64,000 nucleotides of DNA from NCBI RefSeq assembly GCF_028595325.1, contig NZ_JAQQXR010000008.1:1-64000 (forward strand). Reading direction: 5' to 3'. Each line of letters opens with the position of its first letter. Positions within the stretch are counted from its first letter, which is position 1. Positions 48,503 through 62,015 of the stretch are shown piece by piece. The notes below the pieces were generated by a model. It had not been told where the DNA came from, did no database searches, and worked only from the letters and a program-made list of their open reading frames with translations. The position numbers and the translations under genes were made by a program. Source of the stretch: Janthinobacterium fluminis (GTDB taxonomy: Bacteria; Pseudomonadota; Gammaproteobacteria; Burkholderiales; Burkholderiaceae_D).

Positions 48503-49147
48503 ATGAGCACCACGATTTTATTGATACGCCACGGCGAAACGGCGTGGAACGCCGTGCGCCGCCTGCAGGGACACATCGACATTGGGCTCAACGACGAAGG
48601 CTTGCGCCAGGCCGCGGCGCTGGGCGAAGCGCTGGCCGGCGCGCCGCTGGCGGCCGTCATTTCCAGCGACTTGCAGCGGGCGCGCCAGACGGCGCAGGCG
48701 GTGGCCGGCCAGCATGGCATCGCGCTGCAAACCGACGCCATGCTGCGCGAGCGCTGCTACGGCGCCTTCGAGGGCATGTTGTACGCCGACATCGCCCGGC
48801 GCTATCCGGCCGAGTATCTCGAGTGGCAGGCGCGCCACATCGACGCCGTGATGCCGGCCGGCGAGCGGACGGCGGAAAGCTTCCGCCAGTTTTACCGGCG
48901 CGCGGTGGACGGCGTCGTGCGCTGGGCCGGCCGCTACGCCGGCCAGACCATCGCCGTGGTCGCCCACGGCGGCGTGCTGGAGTGCGCCTACCGGGCGGCC
49001 GTCGGCATGTCGCTCGACAGCCCGCGCGACTTCCAGGTCAAGAACGCCAGCGTCAACCGCTTCGTCTGCAGCGCCGGCAAGCTGACGCTGACGGAATGGG
49101 GCGACGTCGGCCACCTGGGCGCGCCGGCGATCGACGAGCTGGGTTGA
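48503..49147 (+). CDS. Histidine phosphatase superfamily protein (phosphoglycerate mutase-like)
   Basis: A 214-residue phosphatase with the catalytic LLIRHGETAWN (phosphohistidine site), SSDLQRARQTA, the acid RERCYGAFEGM and the second histidine in VVAHGGVLECAYRA. This is the GpmB/CobC branch. The substrate cannot be fixed from sequence. It is 5 bases after the YbhB-like gene. Confidence 0.88.
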   Translation: MSTTILLIRHGETAWNAVRRLQGHIDIGLNDEGLRQAAALGEALAGAPLAAVISSDLQRARQTAQAVAGQHGIALQTDAMLRERCYGAFEGMLYADIARRYPAEYLEWQARHIDAVMPAGERTAESFRQFYRRAVDGVVRWAGRYAGQTIAVVAHGGVLECAYRAAVGMSLDSPRDFQVKNASVNRFVCSAGKLTLTEWGDVGHLGAPAIDELG

Positions 49148-49303
49148 GGCGGGCGCCGCGGCCGCTTGCGCTCCCGCCGCTTGCCAGACTGTGTCATAAC
49201 CGCCGGCCGGGCCAACATGCTTGTCCAATAAAAAATAGTGCTTATTATTTGAGCAGGACCTCGGTTAAAATAGCGGGTTCCCCCATCATTTCAGGTTTCG
49301 CCA

Positions 49304-50323
49304 GTGCAAATCGGCCCTCACATTCTGCGCAACAACGTTTTCCTCGCCCCCATGGCCGGGGTGACCGACCGGCCGTTCCGCCAGTTGTGCAAGCAGTTGG
49401 GCGCCGGTTATGCCGTCTCGGAGATGGCGGCGTCGAATCCGCGCCTGTGGGCCACGGAAAAAAGCACGCGCCGCACCGACCACGACGGTGAAATGGAGCC
49501 GAAGGCGGTGCAGATCGCCGGCGCCGACCCGCAGGACCTGGCCGACTGCGCCAAGTTCAACGTCGACCGCGGCGCCCAGATCATCGACATCAATATGGGG
49601 TGCCCGGTCAAGAAGGTGTGCAACAGCTGGTGCGGCTCGGCGCTGCTGCAGAACGAAAGCCTGGTCGAAAGGATCTTGCACGCCGTGGTGGGCGCCGTCG
49701 ACGTGCCGGTGACCTTGAAGTTCCGCACCGGCTGGGACCGCGACAACAAGAACGCGCTGCGCATCGCCCGCATCGCCGAGCAGGCCGGCATCGCCATGCT
49801 GACGCTGCACGGGCGCACGCGCGCCGACGGCTACCGCGGCGACGCCGAGTACGACACCATCGCCGCCGTCAAGGCGGCCGCCGGCATCCCCGTGGTGGCC
49901 AACGGCGACATCACGACGCCGCAAAAGGCCCGCCTGGTGCTCGACCAGACCGGCGCCGACGCCGTGATGATAGGCCGGGCGGCCCAGGGGCGGCCGTGGA
50001 TCTGCCGCGAAATCGAGCATTTCCTGCGCACCGGCACGCTGTTGCCGGCGCCGTATGTGGACGAGGTGCGCGCGCTGATGGACGAGCATTTGCGCGCCCA
50101 TTACGCCTTCTACGGCGAGTTCCTCGGCGTGCGCACGGCGCGCAAGCACATCGGCTGGTATGTGCGCGAGTTGCCGGGCGGCGAGCAATTCCGCCAGGAA
50201 ATGAATCTGCTGGAGTCGACGGCGGCGCAGTTAATTGCCGTCGATCAATTCTTTGAGTCGCAATGGAGTTTTGGCGAACGGTTACAATACCGCCTCGCCG
50301 GGGAAGCAGTGGCAACAGCATAA
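49304..50323 (+). CDS. dusB: tRNA-dihydrouridine synthase DusB
   Basis: A 339-residue flavin enzyme that reduces uridine to dihydrouridine in tRNA. Its motifs are FLAPMAGVTDRPFRQL, DINMGCPVKKV (with cysteine), HGRTR and ANGDITTP plus MIGRAAQGRPW. The start is GTG at 49304 (VQIGPHILRNN); no ATG fits. The gene order dusB-fis is conserved in proteobacteria. Confidence 0.95.
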   Translation: MQIGPHILRNNVFLAPMAGVTDRPFRQLCKQLGAGYAVSEMAASNPRLWATEKSTRRTDHDGEMEPKAVQIAGADPQDLADCAKFNVDRGAQIIDINMGCPVKKVCNSWCGSALLQNESLVERILHAVVGAVDVPVTLKFRTGWDRDNKNALRIARIAEQAGIAMLTLHGRTRADGYRGDAEYDTIAAVKAAAGIPVVANGDITTPQKARLVLDQTGADAVMIGRAAQGRPWICREIEHFLRTGTLLPAPYVDEVRALMDEHLRAHYAFYGEFLGVRTARKHIGWYVRELPGGEQFRQEMNLLESTAAQLIAVDQFFESQWSFGERLQYRLAGEAVATA

Positions 50324-50420
50324 GAGCGGTCTGAACACCGCGGCAGCAAAGGGCAAGCGCCTTACCGTCACGCGTTTTAGAGCGGCACGAAGACAGCGTC
50401 ATGACACATCAATTAGCCGA

Positions 50421-50666
50421 ATGAACCGTAAAATGAGTAAAGAAAGTATCCAGGAAGTTGTCCAGAAAAGTCTTGAGGAGTATTTCAACGACCTGGGCGA
50501 GCAGCAAGCGTCGAATATCTATGACATGGTCGTGCTGACCGTGGAAAAGCCGATCCTCGAAGTCGTCATGACGCGCGCCGACGGCAACCAGTCGCACGCG
50601 GCGCAGATGCTGGGCATCAACCGCAACACCTTGCGCAAGAAGTTGCAAGAGCACGGCCTGCTGTAA
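50421..50666 (+). CDS. fis: DNA-binding protein Fis
   Basis: An 81-residue nucleoid protein with the C-terminal helix-turn-helix [27 protein letters not shown], the hallmark of Fis. It bends DNA and regulates many promoters. Starts at ATG 50421 or ATG 50433 are both possible; neither has a clear ribosome-binding site. It follows dusB by 97 bases, the usual operon. Confidence 0.93.
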   Translation: MNRKMSKESIQEVVQKSLEEYFNDLGEQQASNIYDMVVLTVEKPILEVVMTRADGNQSHAAQMLGINRNTLRKKLQEHGLL

Positions 50667-50766
50667 GGCGAGTCGCCGCCGGTGGCCGCGCTGCGCAGCG
50701 CGCCACGGGCGCCGCAGCGCCAGCGCGCCACCGTCCCACCGAATACTCAACCACCTAGCCACTGCC

Positions 50767-52344
<1,578 letters not shown>

Positions 52345-52359
52345 TTAGCCAAGTCGGCC

Positions 52360-52436
52360 AAAAACCTGGGGTCAGGTCTAGACATGGCGGTTTTGAAGGT
52401 AAAAACCGCCAAGTCTAGACCTGACCCCATTGTTGC
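52360..52436. repeat. 77-bp intergenic palindrome, copy 2
   Basis: Arms 52360-52394 and 52402-52436 flank the loop GAAGGTA. The core GGGGTCAGGTCTAGAC and its complement are kept, while the outer eight bases of the left arm (AAAAACCT) do not match the family end GCAACAAT. Confidence 0.9.
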
Positions 52437-52443
52437 ATTTGAA

Positions 52444-52478
52444 AAAACCGTCATGTCTAGACCTGACCCCAGTTGTAC
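52444..52478. repeat. 77-bp palindrome family, extra half unit before ruvC
   Basis: A single right-arm sequence (AAAACCGTCATGTCTAGACC, then CTGACCCCAGTTGTA). It could pair with the left arm of copy 2 as well as copy 2's own right arm does, since its outer part CCCCAGTT matches AACCTGGGG better. It ends nine bases before the ruvC ATG. Confidence 0.85.
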
Positions 52479-52487
52479 AATCGGGCA

Positions 52488-53027
52488 ATGATTATTTTAG
52501 GTATAGACCCGGGCTTGCGCACGACCGGTTTCGGCGTCGTCGATAAGCAGGGCAATCAGTTGCGCTATATCGCGTCGGGCACGATCAAGACGGTGTCGGA
52601 CGGCGATCTGCCGTCGCGCTTGAAGGTGATTTTGCAGGGCATTACGGAGATCGCCGCCACTTACCGGCCCGATTGCGCCGCCATCGAGAAGGTGTTTGTT
52701 AACGTTAATCCCCAGTCGACTTTGCTGCTGGGGCAGGCCCGCGGCGCCGCCATCTGCGCCCTGGTCGGCGCCGATCTGGCCGTGGCCGAATATACGGCGC
52801 TGCAGGTCAAGCAAGCCGTCGTCGGCCACGGCAAGGCGGCCAAGGAGCAGGTGCAGGAGATGGTGTCGCGCCTGCTGGTGCTGCCCGGCCTGCCCGGCAG
52901 CGACGCCGCCGACGCGCTCGGCGTCGCCATTTGCCACGCCAACAGTTATGATGCGCTGGCCTTGATCGGCGCGCTGGCGCCCGGCATGGCCGGTTTGCGC
53001 ATGAAGCGTGGCCGCCTGGTCGGCTAA
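52488..53027 (+). CDS. ruvC: Crossover junction endodeoxyribonuclease RuvC
   Basis: A 179-residue Holliday-junction resolvase. The first acid lies in [16 protein letters not shown], and [22 protein letters not shown] and the late [14 protein letters not shown] carry the other active-site acids. ATG 52488 is chosen because an upstream TTG start would lie inside the repeat. Confidence 0.96.
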   Translation: MIILGIDPGLRTTGFGVVDKQGNQLRYIASGTIKTVSDGDLPSRLKVILQGITEIAATYRPDCAAIEKVFVNVNPQSTLLLGQARGAAICALVGADLAVAEYTALQVKQAVVGHGKAAKEQVQEMVSRLLVLPGLPGSDAADALGVAICHANSYDALALIGALAPGMAGLRMKRGRLVG

Positions 53028-53066
53028 ACTATCCTTTCCAACTGTCTTTCCACACAAGGTTTCACG

Positions 53067-53645
53067 ATGATAGGTCGTCTCTCCGGTATTTTGCTTGAAA
53101 AAAATCCGCCGCAGTTGCTGGTCGATTGCCAGGGCGTCGGCTATGAGGTCGATGTGCCGATGAGCACCTTTTACAATTTGCCCCATGTCGGCGAGAAGGT
53201 CGTGCTGTTCACCCACCAGGCGATCCGCGAGGATGCCCATTTGCTGTTTGGCTTCGGCAATGTCGAGGAGCGCGCCGTGTTCCGCCAGTTGATCAAGATC
53301 AGCGGCGTGGGCGCGCGCATGGCGCTGTCCATCCTGTCGGGCATGACGATCGCCGACCTGGCCCAGGCCATCACGCGGCAGGAGTCGGGCCGCCTGGTGA
53401 AGGTGCCCGGCATCGGCAAGAAGACGGCCGAGCGCCTGCTGTTGGAGCTGAAGGGCAAGCTGGGCGCCGACATCGGCGCCGGCGGCGCCCACGCGGTGGC
53501 CGATTCGCAGTCCGACATCCTCAACGCGCTGCTCGCCTTGGGCTATTCCGACAAGGAGGCGCTGCAGGCGCTGAAGAGCGTTCCGGCCGGCAGCGGCGTG
53601 TCCGACGGCATTAAACTGGCGCTGAAAGCGCTTTCCAAGGGCTAA
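53067..53645 (+). CDS. ruvA: Holliday junction DNA helicase subunit RuvA
   Basis: A 192-residue protein that binds four-way junctions and loads RuvB. It has [31 protein letters not shown], two helix-hairpin-helix motifs ([13 protein letters not shown] and [15 protein letters not shown]) and a C-terminal RuvB-binding domain. It lies 39 bases after ruvC and 2 bases before ruvB. Confidence 0.97.
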   Translation: MIGRLSGILLEKNPPQLLVDCQGVGYEVDVPMSTFYNLPHVGEKVVLFTHQAIREDAHLLFGFGNVEERAVFRQLIKISGVGARMALSILSGMTIADLAQAITRQESGRLVKVPGIGKKTAERLLLELKGKLGADIGAGGAHAVADSQSDILNALLALGYSDKEALQALKSVPAGSGVSDGIKLALKALSKG

Positions 53646-53647
53646 GC

Positions 53648-54703
<1,056 letters not shown>

Positions 54704-54726
54704 TACCGCCGCGCAAGTAGCAAATA

Positions 54727-54803
54727 GCAACAATGGGGTCAGGTCTAGACATGGCGGTTTTTGAGGTGAAAACCGCCATGTCTAGACCTGACCCCATTGT
54801 TGC
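54727..54803. repeat. 77-bp intergenic palindrome, copy 3
   Basis: Perfect 35-base arms (54727-54761 and 54769-54803) around the loop TGAGGTG. It follows ruvB by 23 bases and directly abuts the truncated DUF2147 coding relic. Confidence 0.95.
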
Positions 54804-54854
54804 TTGGTCCGGCGCACGGAACAATTTTTCGATTTTTCCTTGCAGCACGCCGGC
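54804..54854 (-). pseudogene. Relic of a DUF2147 gene, truncated at the palindrome
   Basis: On the minus strand these bases read AGVLQGKIEKLFRAPDQ, matching NGVLQGKLEKLFRTPEQ in the intact DUF2147 gene at 55939-56391 (13 of 17 residues). The match ends exactly where the 77-bp palindrome begins. Upstream of the matched stretch (54855-54950) the frame no longer resembles the intact gene. Confidence 0.75.
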
Positions 54855-54956
54855 CTTTAGCCAGGCCGACCGGCAACACTGTGCCAACAACCTGGACCGG
54901 CATCTGCGCAAGCATGCCCGAGTCCGGCAGGAGTTTTGCCGAGCCTTGTACCGCCC

Positions 54957-55685
54957 TTAGCGTGGGCGGGCGCCGGCGCGCTTGCGGCGCCATGCCAGCA
55001 TGCCGATGCCGGCCAGCAGCATCGCATAGGTTTCCGGCTCCGGCACCGGCGCCGCCAGCGTCAGCGAGGTGATGGTGCCGTTGACATACGAGTAGTCCCC
55101 GGTGCCTGGGGAGTTGAGCGAAAAGGTGAAGCGTCCGTATCCCAAGCCGTCGAGCCTCAAAGGGATGCCGCCGCCTGTCAAAGCGGTACCTGAGGCGTCG
55201 GACAATTCAATGTCTAGTGATTGAGAAAAATAGCTGTTCAGGTTCTGAGCGGCGTAATAATTAAAGTGGTCGCCGTTCAATGAGCTCCCGACGTAAGCGA
55301 CATCGTTCCCCACCTCTATCACGGGGACGGAAATGTGAGGTGCATCTTGCTGGAAGACCGCGCCGGCATCGCCAAGACGCAGGAAGGAGTCATTTCTTGC
55401 GACTGCACCCTGATACCGGGTACGCGTGCCGCGGTGTGGCGCCGGCGGCTGGTACTGCACGCCCGCCTGTGGTGTTTCGGTGTCGAAACTGATACGGCCG
55501 TGCCCGATGTCGCCTAGCATGACCTCGCCGTTCCCCATATCTACCGAGGAAGGATTCATGCAACCTGCATCGCTCAAGCAGCGATACGCTAAGTCAACCC
55601 TCACGGTGAAGTCGTAACTGACCACAGCTGCCTGGGCGCTAGCGGCGACTGCAAAACTGGCGAGCAAACCGAATACTCTTTTCAT
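54957..55685 (-). CDS. Exported protein with PEP-CTERM sorting signal
   Basis: A 242-residue protein with a signal peptide (MKRVFGLLASFAVAASAQA) and the C-terminal sorting signal VPEPETYAMLLAGIGMLAWRRKR. Such tails send proteins to the exosortase, and the proteins usually end up in the envelope or extracellular polymer. The middle region is beta-rich without a recognised domain. The function is unknown. The gene lies between palindrome copies 3 and 4, with AT-rich DNA on its upstream side. Confidence 0.88.
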   Translation of the reverse strand: MKRVFGLLASFAVAASAQAAVVSYDFTVRVDLAYRCLSDAGCMNPSSVDMGNGEVMLGDIGHGRISFDTETPQAGVQYQPPAPHRGTRTRYQGAVARNDSFLRLGDAGAVFQQDAPHISVPVIEVGNDVAYVGSSLNGDHFNYYAAQNLNSYFSQSLDIELSDASGTALTGGGIPLRLDGLGYGRFTFSLNSPGTGDYSYVNGTITSLTLAAPVPEPETYAMLLAGIGMLAWRRKRAGARPR

Positions 55686-55847
55686 TACTATCCCTGTAAT
55701 ATTTTAGTTATCGCAGTAGAGCATCGCCTTTTAATATTGTCAATAAAAAATGACTTTATATTATTATTTTTAATTTCCAGATAAAATCTGGCGCATGTTT
55801 TTACCTTGCTTATTCTTGGCCGCACAATAAAAAACTGGCCACGCATG

Positions 55848-55924
55848 GCAATAATGGGGTCAGGTCTAGACATGGCGGTTTTCACCTCAAAAACCGCCAT
55901 GTCTAGACCTGACCCCATTGTTGC
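55848..55924. repeat. 77-bp intergenic palindrome, copy 4
   Basis: 35-base arms (55848-55882 and 55890-55924) around the loop CACCTCA, which is the exact reverse complement of the copy 3 loop. Copies 3 and 4 therefore lie in opposite orientation and flank the PEP-CTERM gene. One base differs in the left arm (GCAATAAT). Confidence 0.95.
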
Positions 55925-55938
55925 TTACGATGTCGCGC

Positions 55939-56391
55939 TTATTCCTGGCGTATCCAGGTTTGCGAGCGGCCCAGCATCGGTACGCCGAAGTAGCCGCGCA
56001 CTTGGAGTTTTTTGCCGCCTTCGACCAGTTGCATCTTGCTGCGGTAGACCTTGCCGTTGTCCGGGTCGAGGATTTCCCCGCCATTGTATTCGTCGCCGTC
56101 TTTTTTCAAGCCCCACATGAACATCAGCCCGAGAATCGGCTGGTCTTTGTTGGCGCCCTCGCATTTGCCGCATTTCGGATTCTGCTCTTGCTCCGGTGTG
56201 CGGAATAATTTTTCCAGCTTGCCCTGCAGTACGCCGTTGCTTTCGGTGATGCGGATCAGGGCTTTCGGCTTGCCGCTGACGTCGTCGATGTTCTTCCACA
56301 GCCCCACCGGGGAAGCGTCGTCGGCCCAGGCCGCGGCCGATGACAGGGCCAGGGCGGCGGCCAGCAAGCTTGCTTTTACTGAAATGCGCAT
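55939..56391 (-). CDS. DUF2147 family secreted protein
   Basis: A 150-residue protein with a signal peptide (MRISVKASLLAAALALSSAAAWA). The mature part has SPVGLWKNIDDVSGKPKALIRI, NGVLQGKLEKLF and YNGGEILDPDNGKVYRSKMQL, typical of the DUF2147 family. The function of the family is not established. It has cysteines in KCGKCEG. The stop lies 14 bases from palindrome copy 4. Confidence 0.88.
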   Translation of the reverse strand: MRISVKASLLAAALALSSAAAWADDASPVGLWKNIDDVSGKPKALIRITESNGVLQGKLEKLFRTPEQEQNPKCGKCEGANKDQPILGLMFMWGLKKDGDEYNGGEILDPDNGKVYRSKMQLVEGGKKLQVRGYFGVPMLGRSQTWIRQE

Positions 56392-56539
56392 CGTGTTGTC
56401 TCCAATATCGTGATTGAAAGGAATGTTTTATTCGATGCCTAGTGTAGCAAACTGTTCGCGCTGTGTTTCCATTGCGGATGGAAAACTGAGCAAATGCTCG
56501 GTTTTTTTCGCCGCCACGGCCGCGCCGCGCGGCCGGCGC

Positions 56540-56574
56540 AAAAAAAATGCCGCCCAGCAAACGGCTGGGCGGCA
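56540..56574 (-). terminator. Rho-independent terminator of valS
   Basis: On the minus strand the stem TGCCGCCCAGC/GCTGGGCGGCA (56574-56548) is followed by a run of eight T. It is 44 bases after the valS stop. Confidence 0.93.
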
Positions 56575-56617
56575 TGGCACGGCGAATCGCGGGGACGTCC
56601 CCGCGCCGGGAGCGGGA

Positions 56618-59425
56618 TCAGGCGGCCGGCAACTTGGCGAACTGCTCGCGCAGCTTGGCCAGCGTGGTGGAGAAGTTGGCCACGCGTTCTTTTTCCTGGG
56701 CTACCACTTCGGCGGGCGCGCGGGCCACGAAGCTCTCGTTCGCCAGTTTGCCGCTGGCCTTGGCGATCTCGCCGTCGAGGCGGGCGATTTCCTTGGCCAG
56801 GCGCTCGCGCTCGGCCTTGATGTCGATCTCGACCTTGAGCATCAGCTTGGTGGTGCCGACGATGGATACGGCCGCCGGCGATTCCGGCAGGGCGTCGACG
56901 ATGCTCACTTCCGACAGCTTGCCGAGCATCTGCACGTAGGGCGCGAAGCTGCGCAGCGCGGCCGTGGCGGCCGCGTCGCCGGCCTCGACGATCAGCGGCA
57001 CGCGCACCGACGGCGAAATCTGCATCTCGCCGCGCAGGTTGCGGGTGGCGTCCGTCAGCGCCTTCAGTTGCTGCATCCACGCCTCGGCGCCTTCGTCGAT
57101 CTTGGCCGGGTTGGCGATCGGGTAGGCTTGGCGCATGATGGACATGCCGTTCGGGTCCAGCGGCACGCCGGCCAGCGGCGCGACGCTTTGCCACAGCGCC
57201 TCGGTGACGAAGGGGATGATAGGGTGGGCCAGGCGCAGCACCACTTCCAGCACGCGCAGCAGGGTGTGGCGGGTGGCGCGCTGCTGGCCCGCGTCGCCGT
57301 GCTGGATTTGCACCTTGGCCACTTCCAGATACCAGTCGCAATACTCGTCCCAGACGAATTTGTAGATGGCGGCGGCGATATTGTCGAAGCGGTAGTCCTC
57401 GAAACCCTTGGCCACGTCCAGCTCGGCGCGTTGCAGCAGCGAGATGATCCACTTGTCGGCCTGCGACAGGTCCGCTTCGCTCGGCGCGCAATCCTGGCCT
57501 TCCGTGTTCATCAGCACGAAGCGGGTGGCGTTCCACATCTTGTTGCAGAAGTTGCGGTAGCCTTCGCAGCGGCCCAGGTCGAAGTTGATGTTGCGGCCCA
57601 GCGAGGCGTAGCTGGCCATGGTGAAGCGCACGGCGTCGCTGCCGTAGGCGTTGATGCCGGCCGGGAATTCCTTGCGCGTCGCCTTGGCGATCTTTTCCGC
57701 GTCGCGCGGGTTCATCAGGCCGGAGGTGCGTTTCGCCACCAGCGCGTCGATGCCGATGCCGTCGATCAGGTCGATCGGGTCCAGCGTGTTGCCTTTCGAC
57801 TTGGACATTTTCTGGCCGCTGGCGTCGCGCACCAGGCCGTGCACGTAGACGGTGTGGAACGGCACCTTGCCGGTGAAGTGGGCCGTCATCATGACCATCC
57901 GGGCGACCCAGAAGAAGATGATGTCGAAGCCCGTCACCAGCACGGACGAGGGCAGGAAGGCTTGCATGTCCGGCGTCTGTTCGGGCCAGCCCAGGGTCGA
58001 GAACGGCACCAGCGCCGACGAGAACCAGGTGTCGAGCACGTCGTTGTCGCGGCGCAGCGGGCCGCTGCTGCCGGCGGCCGCCGCTTTCGCCTGCGCCTCG
58101 GCTTGCGTCGGCGCGACGAAGATGTTGCCGGCCTCGTCGTACCAGGCGGGAATCTGGTGGCCCCACCACAGTTGGCGCGAGATGCACCAGTCCTGGATGT
58201 TGTTGAGCCACTGGTTGTAGGTGTTGCTCCAGTTTTCGGGGACGAACTTGATTTCGCCGCTGGCCACTTTTTCCAGCGCCGTTTCGGCGATCGACTTGCC
58301 GGGGAAGAAGGTGCCTTCCGGCGCCGGCTTGCTCATGGCGACGAACCACTGGTCCGTCAGCATCGGTTCGATGACGACGCCGGTGCGGTCGCCGCGCGGC
58401 ACCATCAGCTTGTGCGGCTTGACCGCTTCCAGCAGGCCCTGCGCGTCGAGGTCGGCGACGATTTGCTTGCGCGCGGCGAAGCGGTCCATGCCGCGGTAGG
58501 CGGCCGGGGCGTCGTCGCTGATCTTCGCGTCCAGCGTCAGGATGCAAATCTTGTCGAGATTGTGGCGCTGGCCGACGGCGTAGTCGTTGAAGTCGTGCGC
58601 CGGCGTGATCTTCACGCAGCCCGTGCCGAATTCCTTGTCGACGTAGGCGTCGGCGATGATGGGGATTTCCCGCTCCGTCAGCGGCAGCTTGAGCAGCTTG
58701 CCCAGCAGCGGCAGGTAGCGCTCGTCGGTCGGGTCGACGGCCACGGCGACGTCGCCGAGCATGGTTTCAGGGCGCGTCGTGGCCACCGTCAGGTGGCCGC
58801 TGCCGTCGGCCAGCGGGTAGCGGATGTACCACATCGAGCCGTCTTCCTCTTCCGACACCACTTCCAGGTCGGACACGGCCGTGCCCAGCACCGGGTCCCA
58901 GTTCACCAGGCGCTTGCCGCGGTAGATCAGGCCCTGCTCGTACAGGCGCACGAAGACGTCGGTGACGATTTTCGTGCGCGGCGCGTCCATCGTGAAGTAT
59001 TCGCGCTGCCAGTCGGGCGAGGTGCCCATGCGGCGCATCTGGCCGGTGATCGTGGAGCCGGATTTTTCCTTCCACTCCCAGACTTTTTCAATGAATTTTT
59101 CGCGGCCCAGGTCGTGGCGCGAAATCTTTTGCGCGTCCAGCTGGCGCTCGACGACGATCTGCGTGGCGATGCCGGCGTGGTCGGTGCCGGGAATCCAGGC
59201 CGTGTTGTGGCCGCGCATGCGGTAGTAGCGCGTCAGGCCGTCCATGATGGTCTGGTTGAAGGCGTGGCCCATGTGCAGCGTGCCCGTCACGTTCGGCGGC
59301 GGCAGTTGCGTGCTGAAGGACGGTTTGTCGGCGTCGAGTGTGGCGGCGAAGTAGCCGCGCTGCTCCCACTCCTTGCGCCAGAATTGTTCAATGTCGGCGG
59401 GCTCGAAAGACTTGGCTAATTCCAT
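56618..59425 (-). CDS. valS: Valyl-tRNA synthetase
   Basis: A 935-residue class I synthetase. The HIGH-type motif is [15 protein letters not shown], the KMSKS loop is [12 protein letters not shown], and the editing domain shows [10 protein letters not shown]. The C-terminal coiled coil ([27 protein letters not shown]) is the ValS-specific tRNA arm. The length is normal. Confidence 0.97.
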   Translation of the reverse strand: MELAKSFEPADIEQFWRKEWEQRGYFAATLDADKPSFSTQLPPPNVTGTLHMGHAFNQTIMDGLTRYYRMRGHNTAWIPGTDHAGIATQIVVERQLDAQKISRHDLGREKFIEKVWEWKEKSGSTITGQMRRMGTSPDWQREYFTMDAPRTKIVTDVFVRLYEQGLIYRGKRLVNWDPVLGTAVSDLEVVSEEEDGSMWYIRYPLADGSGHLTVATTRPETMLGDVAVAVDPTDERYLPLLGKLLKLPLTEREIPIIADAYVDKEFGTGCVKITPAHDFNDYAVGQRHNLDKICILTLDAKISDDAPAAYRGMDRFAARKQIVADLDAQGLLEAVKPHKLMVPRGDRTGVVIEPMLTDQWFVAMSKPAPEGTFFPGKSIAETALEKVASGEIKFVPENWSNTYNQWLNNIQDWCISRQLWWGHQIPAWYDEAGNIFVAPTQAEAQAKAAAAGSSGPLRRDNDVLDTWFSSALVPFSTLGWPEQTPDMQAFLPSSVLVTGFDIIFFWVARMVMMTAHFTGKVPFHTVYVHGLVRDASGQKMSKSKGNTLDPIDLIDGIGIDALVAKRTSGLMNPRDAEKIAKATRKEFPAGINAYGSDAVRFTMASYASLGRNINFDLGRCEGYRNFCNKMWNATRFVLMNTEGQDCAPSEADLSQADKWIISLLQRAELDVAKGFEDYRFDNIAAAIYKFVWDEYCDWYLEVAKVQIQHGDAGQQRATRHTLLRVLEVVLRLAHPIIPFVTEALWQSVAPLAGVPLDPNGMSIMRQAYPIANPAKIDEGAEAWMQQLKALTDATRNLRGEMQISPSVRVPLIVEAGDAAATAALRSFAPYVQMLGKLSEVSIVDALPESPAAVSIVGTTKLMLKVEIDIKAERERLAKEIARLDGEIAKASGKLANESFVARAPAEVVAQEKERVANFSTTLAKLREQFAKLPAA

Positions 59426-59583
59426 GATTTGGCGTGTAAATGTGCGAAAACACCATTATAGATGACCGGACTGGGGCCGCGCCGGCGAAGCGGCGTATTT
59501 TTGCCGCCGCTCCACTCATACCTAAAAGGTATTGCATTTAAAGCAGTTCAAGGAAACGGGTTTTGTCTCTAGAGTTGGGTTTG

Positions 59584-59601
59584 TATGCTGCAACGTGCAT
59601 A
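59584..59601. promoter_or_regulatory. Candidate operator upstream of the MFS gene (TATGC-N8-GCATA)
   Basis: An inverted repeat TATGC-TGCAACGT-GCATA lies 87 bases before the MFS start. Spacing and ends are of the kind bound by dimeric regulators, including LysR types. A LysR gene is nearby but not adjacent, so the link is only a guess. The remaining gap of 263 bases holds no gene. Confidence 0.25.
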
Positions 59602-59687
59602 AAAAAGCTGCAACTGCGCGCCGCTGACAGCCCGGCCGATTTCGCGGCGAGGGCGGATGGCGCGCTTTTCATTTCAAAAGGATCTCC

Positions 59688-60905
59688 ATGCATACCACAT
59701 CACTATCACACGGCACTCCCGCGCTCCCCGCCTGGCGGGTGTGGCTGGCCATCGCCTTCCTGGGCATCGGCGCCTTCGCCATCGTCACCACCGAGCTGGC
59801 GCCGATCGGGCTGCTGTCGGCCATCGCGCGCGACATCGGCCGCAGCGAATCGGCCGTCGGCCTCACCGTCACGCTGTACGCCTGGGTCGGCGCCTTCAGC
59901 GCCCTGTTGTCGGCCGTCGCCCTGGGTAATTTGCCGCGCAAGCCCTTGTTGATCGGCCTCATGCTGGGCCTGGGCCTGTCTAACATGGGCGCCATGCTGG
60001 CCGACAGCTTCGGCATGCTGCTGGCGGCGCGCGCCTGCGGCGCCGTCGCGCACGGCCTGTTCTGGGCCGTCATCGCGGCCTCGGCGGCGCAGATCGCGCC
60101 GGCCCGCCACGTCGGGCTGGCAACTTCGATCGTCTTCGGCGGCGTCTCGGCCGCCAGCGTGATCGGCGTGCCGCTGGCCACCTTCATCGGGCAGCAAAAC
60201 AATTGGCGCGTGGCTTTCGGCGCCATCGGCGCCCTGAGCCTGGTGATGGCCTTGGCGATGGCGCCGGTGCTGCCCCGCATCCGCCAAGAGGACACCGGCG
60301 GCGCCGGCGCGGCGCTGGCCGGCGTGCTGCGCCGGGCTGACCTGTGGGGCATCTTTCTGGCCACGGCCTTCGCCGTCACCGGGCATTTCGCCGCCTTCAC
60401 CTTCATCGAGCCCTTCCTGCGCGAAGTGCCCGGCATCCAGGCTTCGCTGGTGATCGCGCTGCTGTTCGGCTTCGGCGCCGCCGGCCTGGCCGCCAACTTC
60501 CTGACCGGCGTTTTCATCGACCGTTATCTGCGCCCCTTCCTGATGCTGGCCTTGTCGATGATGAGTCTGGCGCTGATCGCCCTCGGTTACTGGGGCGCGA
60601 CCCTCGGCGTGGCGGGCATCGGCGTCATGCTGGCGCTGTGGGGCGCCGCCATCTCGGCCATCTTCGTCGGCTTCCAGACGTGGATACTGCGCACCGCCGG
60701 CGCGGCCGCCATGCCGGCGTCGGCCGTCTACGTGGCCATTTTCAACGCCGCCATCGGCGCCGGTGCCATGCTCGGCGCCTGGGTCTTGAGCCGCAGCGGC
60801 TACTCCGCCGTGATGGTGGTGGCCGGCCTGGGCAGCGTGCTGTCGATTCTGCTGGTGGCCAATATCGGCCGGCCGCTGCCGGCCGCGCCGGAGCTGGCGC
60901 GCTGA
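59688..60905 (+). CDS. MFS transporter, DHA1/AraJ-like
   Basis: A 405-residue membrane protein with twelve hydrophobic segments and the MFS signature region GNLPRKPLLIG between helices 2 and 3. It begins WRVWLAIAFLGIGAFAIVTTELAPIGLL. The family exports sugars, drugs or arabinose-like compounds; the substrate is unknown. It lies 77 bases before the aldo/keto reductase, probably in one operon. Confidence 0.88.
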   Translation: MHTTSLSHGTPALPAWRVWLAIAFLGIGAFAIVTTELAPIGLLSAIARDIGRSESAVGLTVTLYAWVGAFSALLSAVALGNLPRKPLLIGLMLGLGLSNMGAMLADSFGMLLAARACGAVAHGLFWAVIAASAAQIAPARHVGLATSIVFGGVSAASVIGVPLATFIGQQNNWRVAFGAIGALSLVMALAMAPVLPRIRQEDTGGAGAALAGVLRRADLWGIFLATAFAVTGHFAAFTFIEPFLREVPGIQASLVIALLFGFGAAGLAANFLTGVFIDRYLRPFLMLALSMMSLALIALGYWGATLGVAGIGVMLALWGAAISAIFVGFQTWILRTAGAAAMPASAVYVAIFNAAIGAGAMLGAWVLSRSGYSAVMVVAGLGSVLSILLVANIGRPLPAAPELAR

Positions 60906-60982
60906 GCGCCGCCGAGAGCGTGAGCAAGAACACCCTGCCGGGGCGCCGCCGGTGCCCCTCCACCCACCCGAGGAGAGAAGAG

Positions 60983-62011
<1,029 letters not shown>

Positions 62012-62015
62012 TGCC

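Noticed and set aside
56414-59419. Plus-strand frame of about 1000 codons opposite valS
   Set aside because: Shadow of a housekeeping synthetase in GC-rich DNA.
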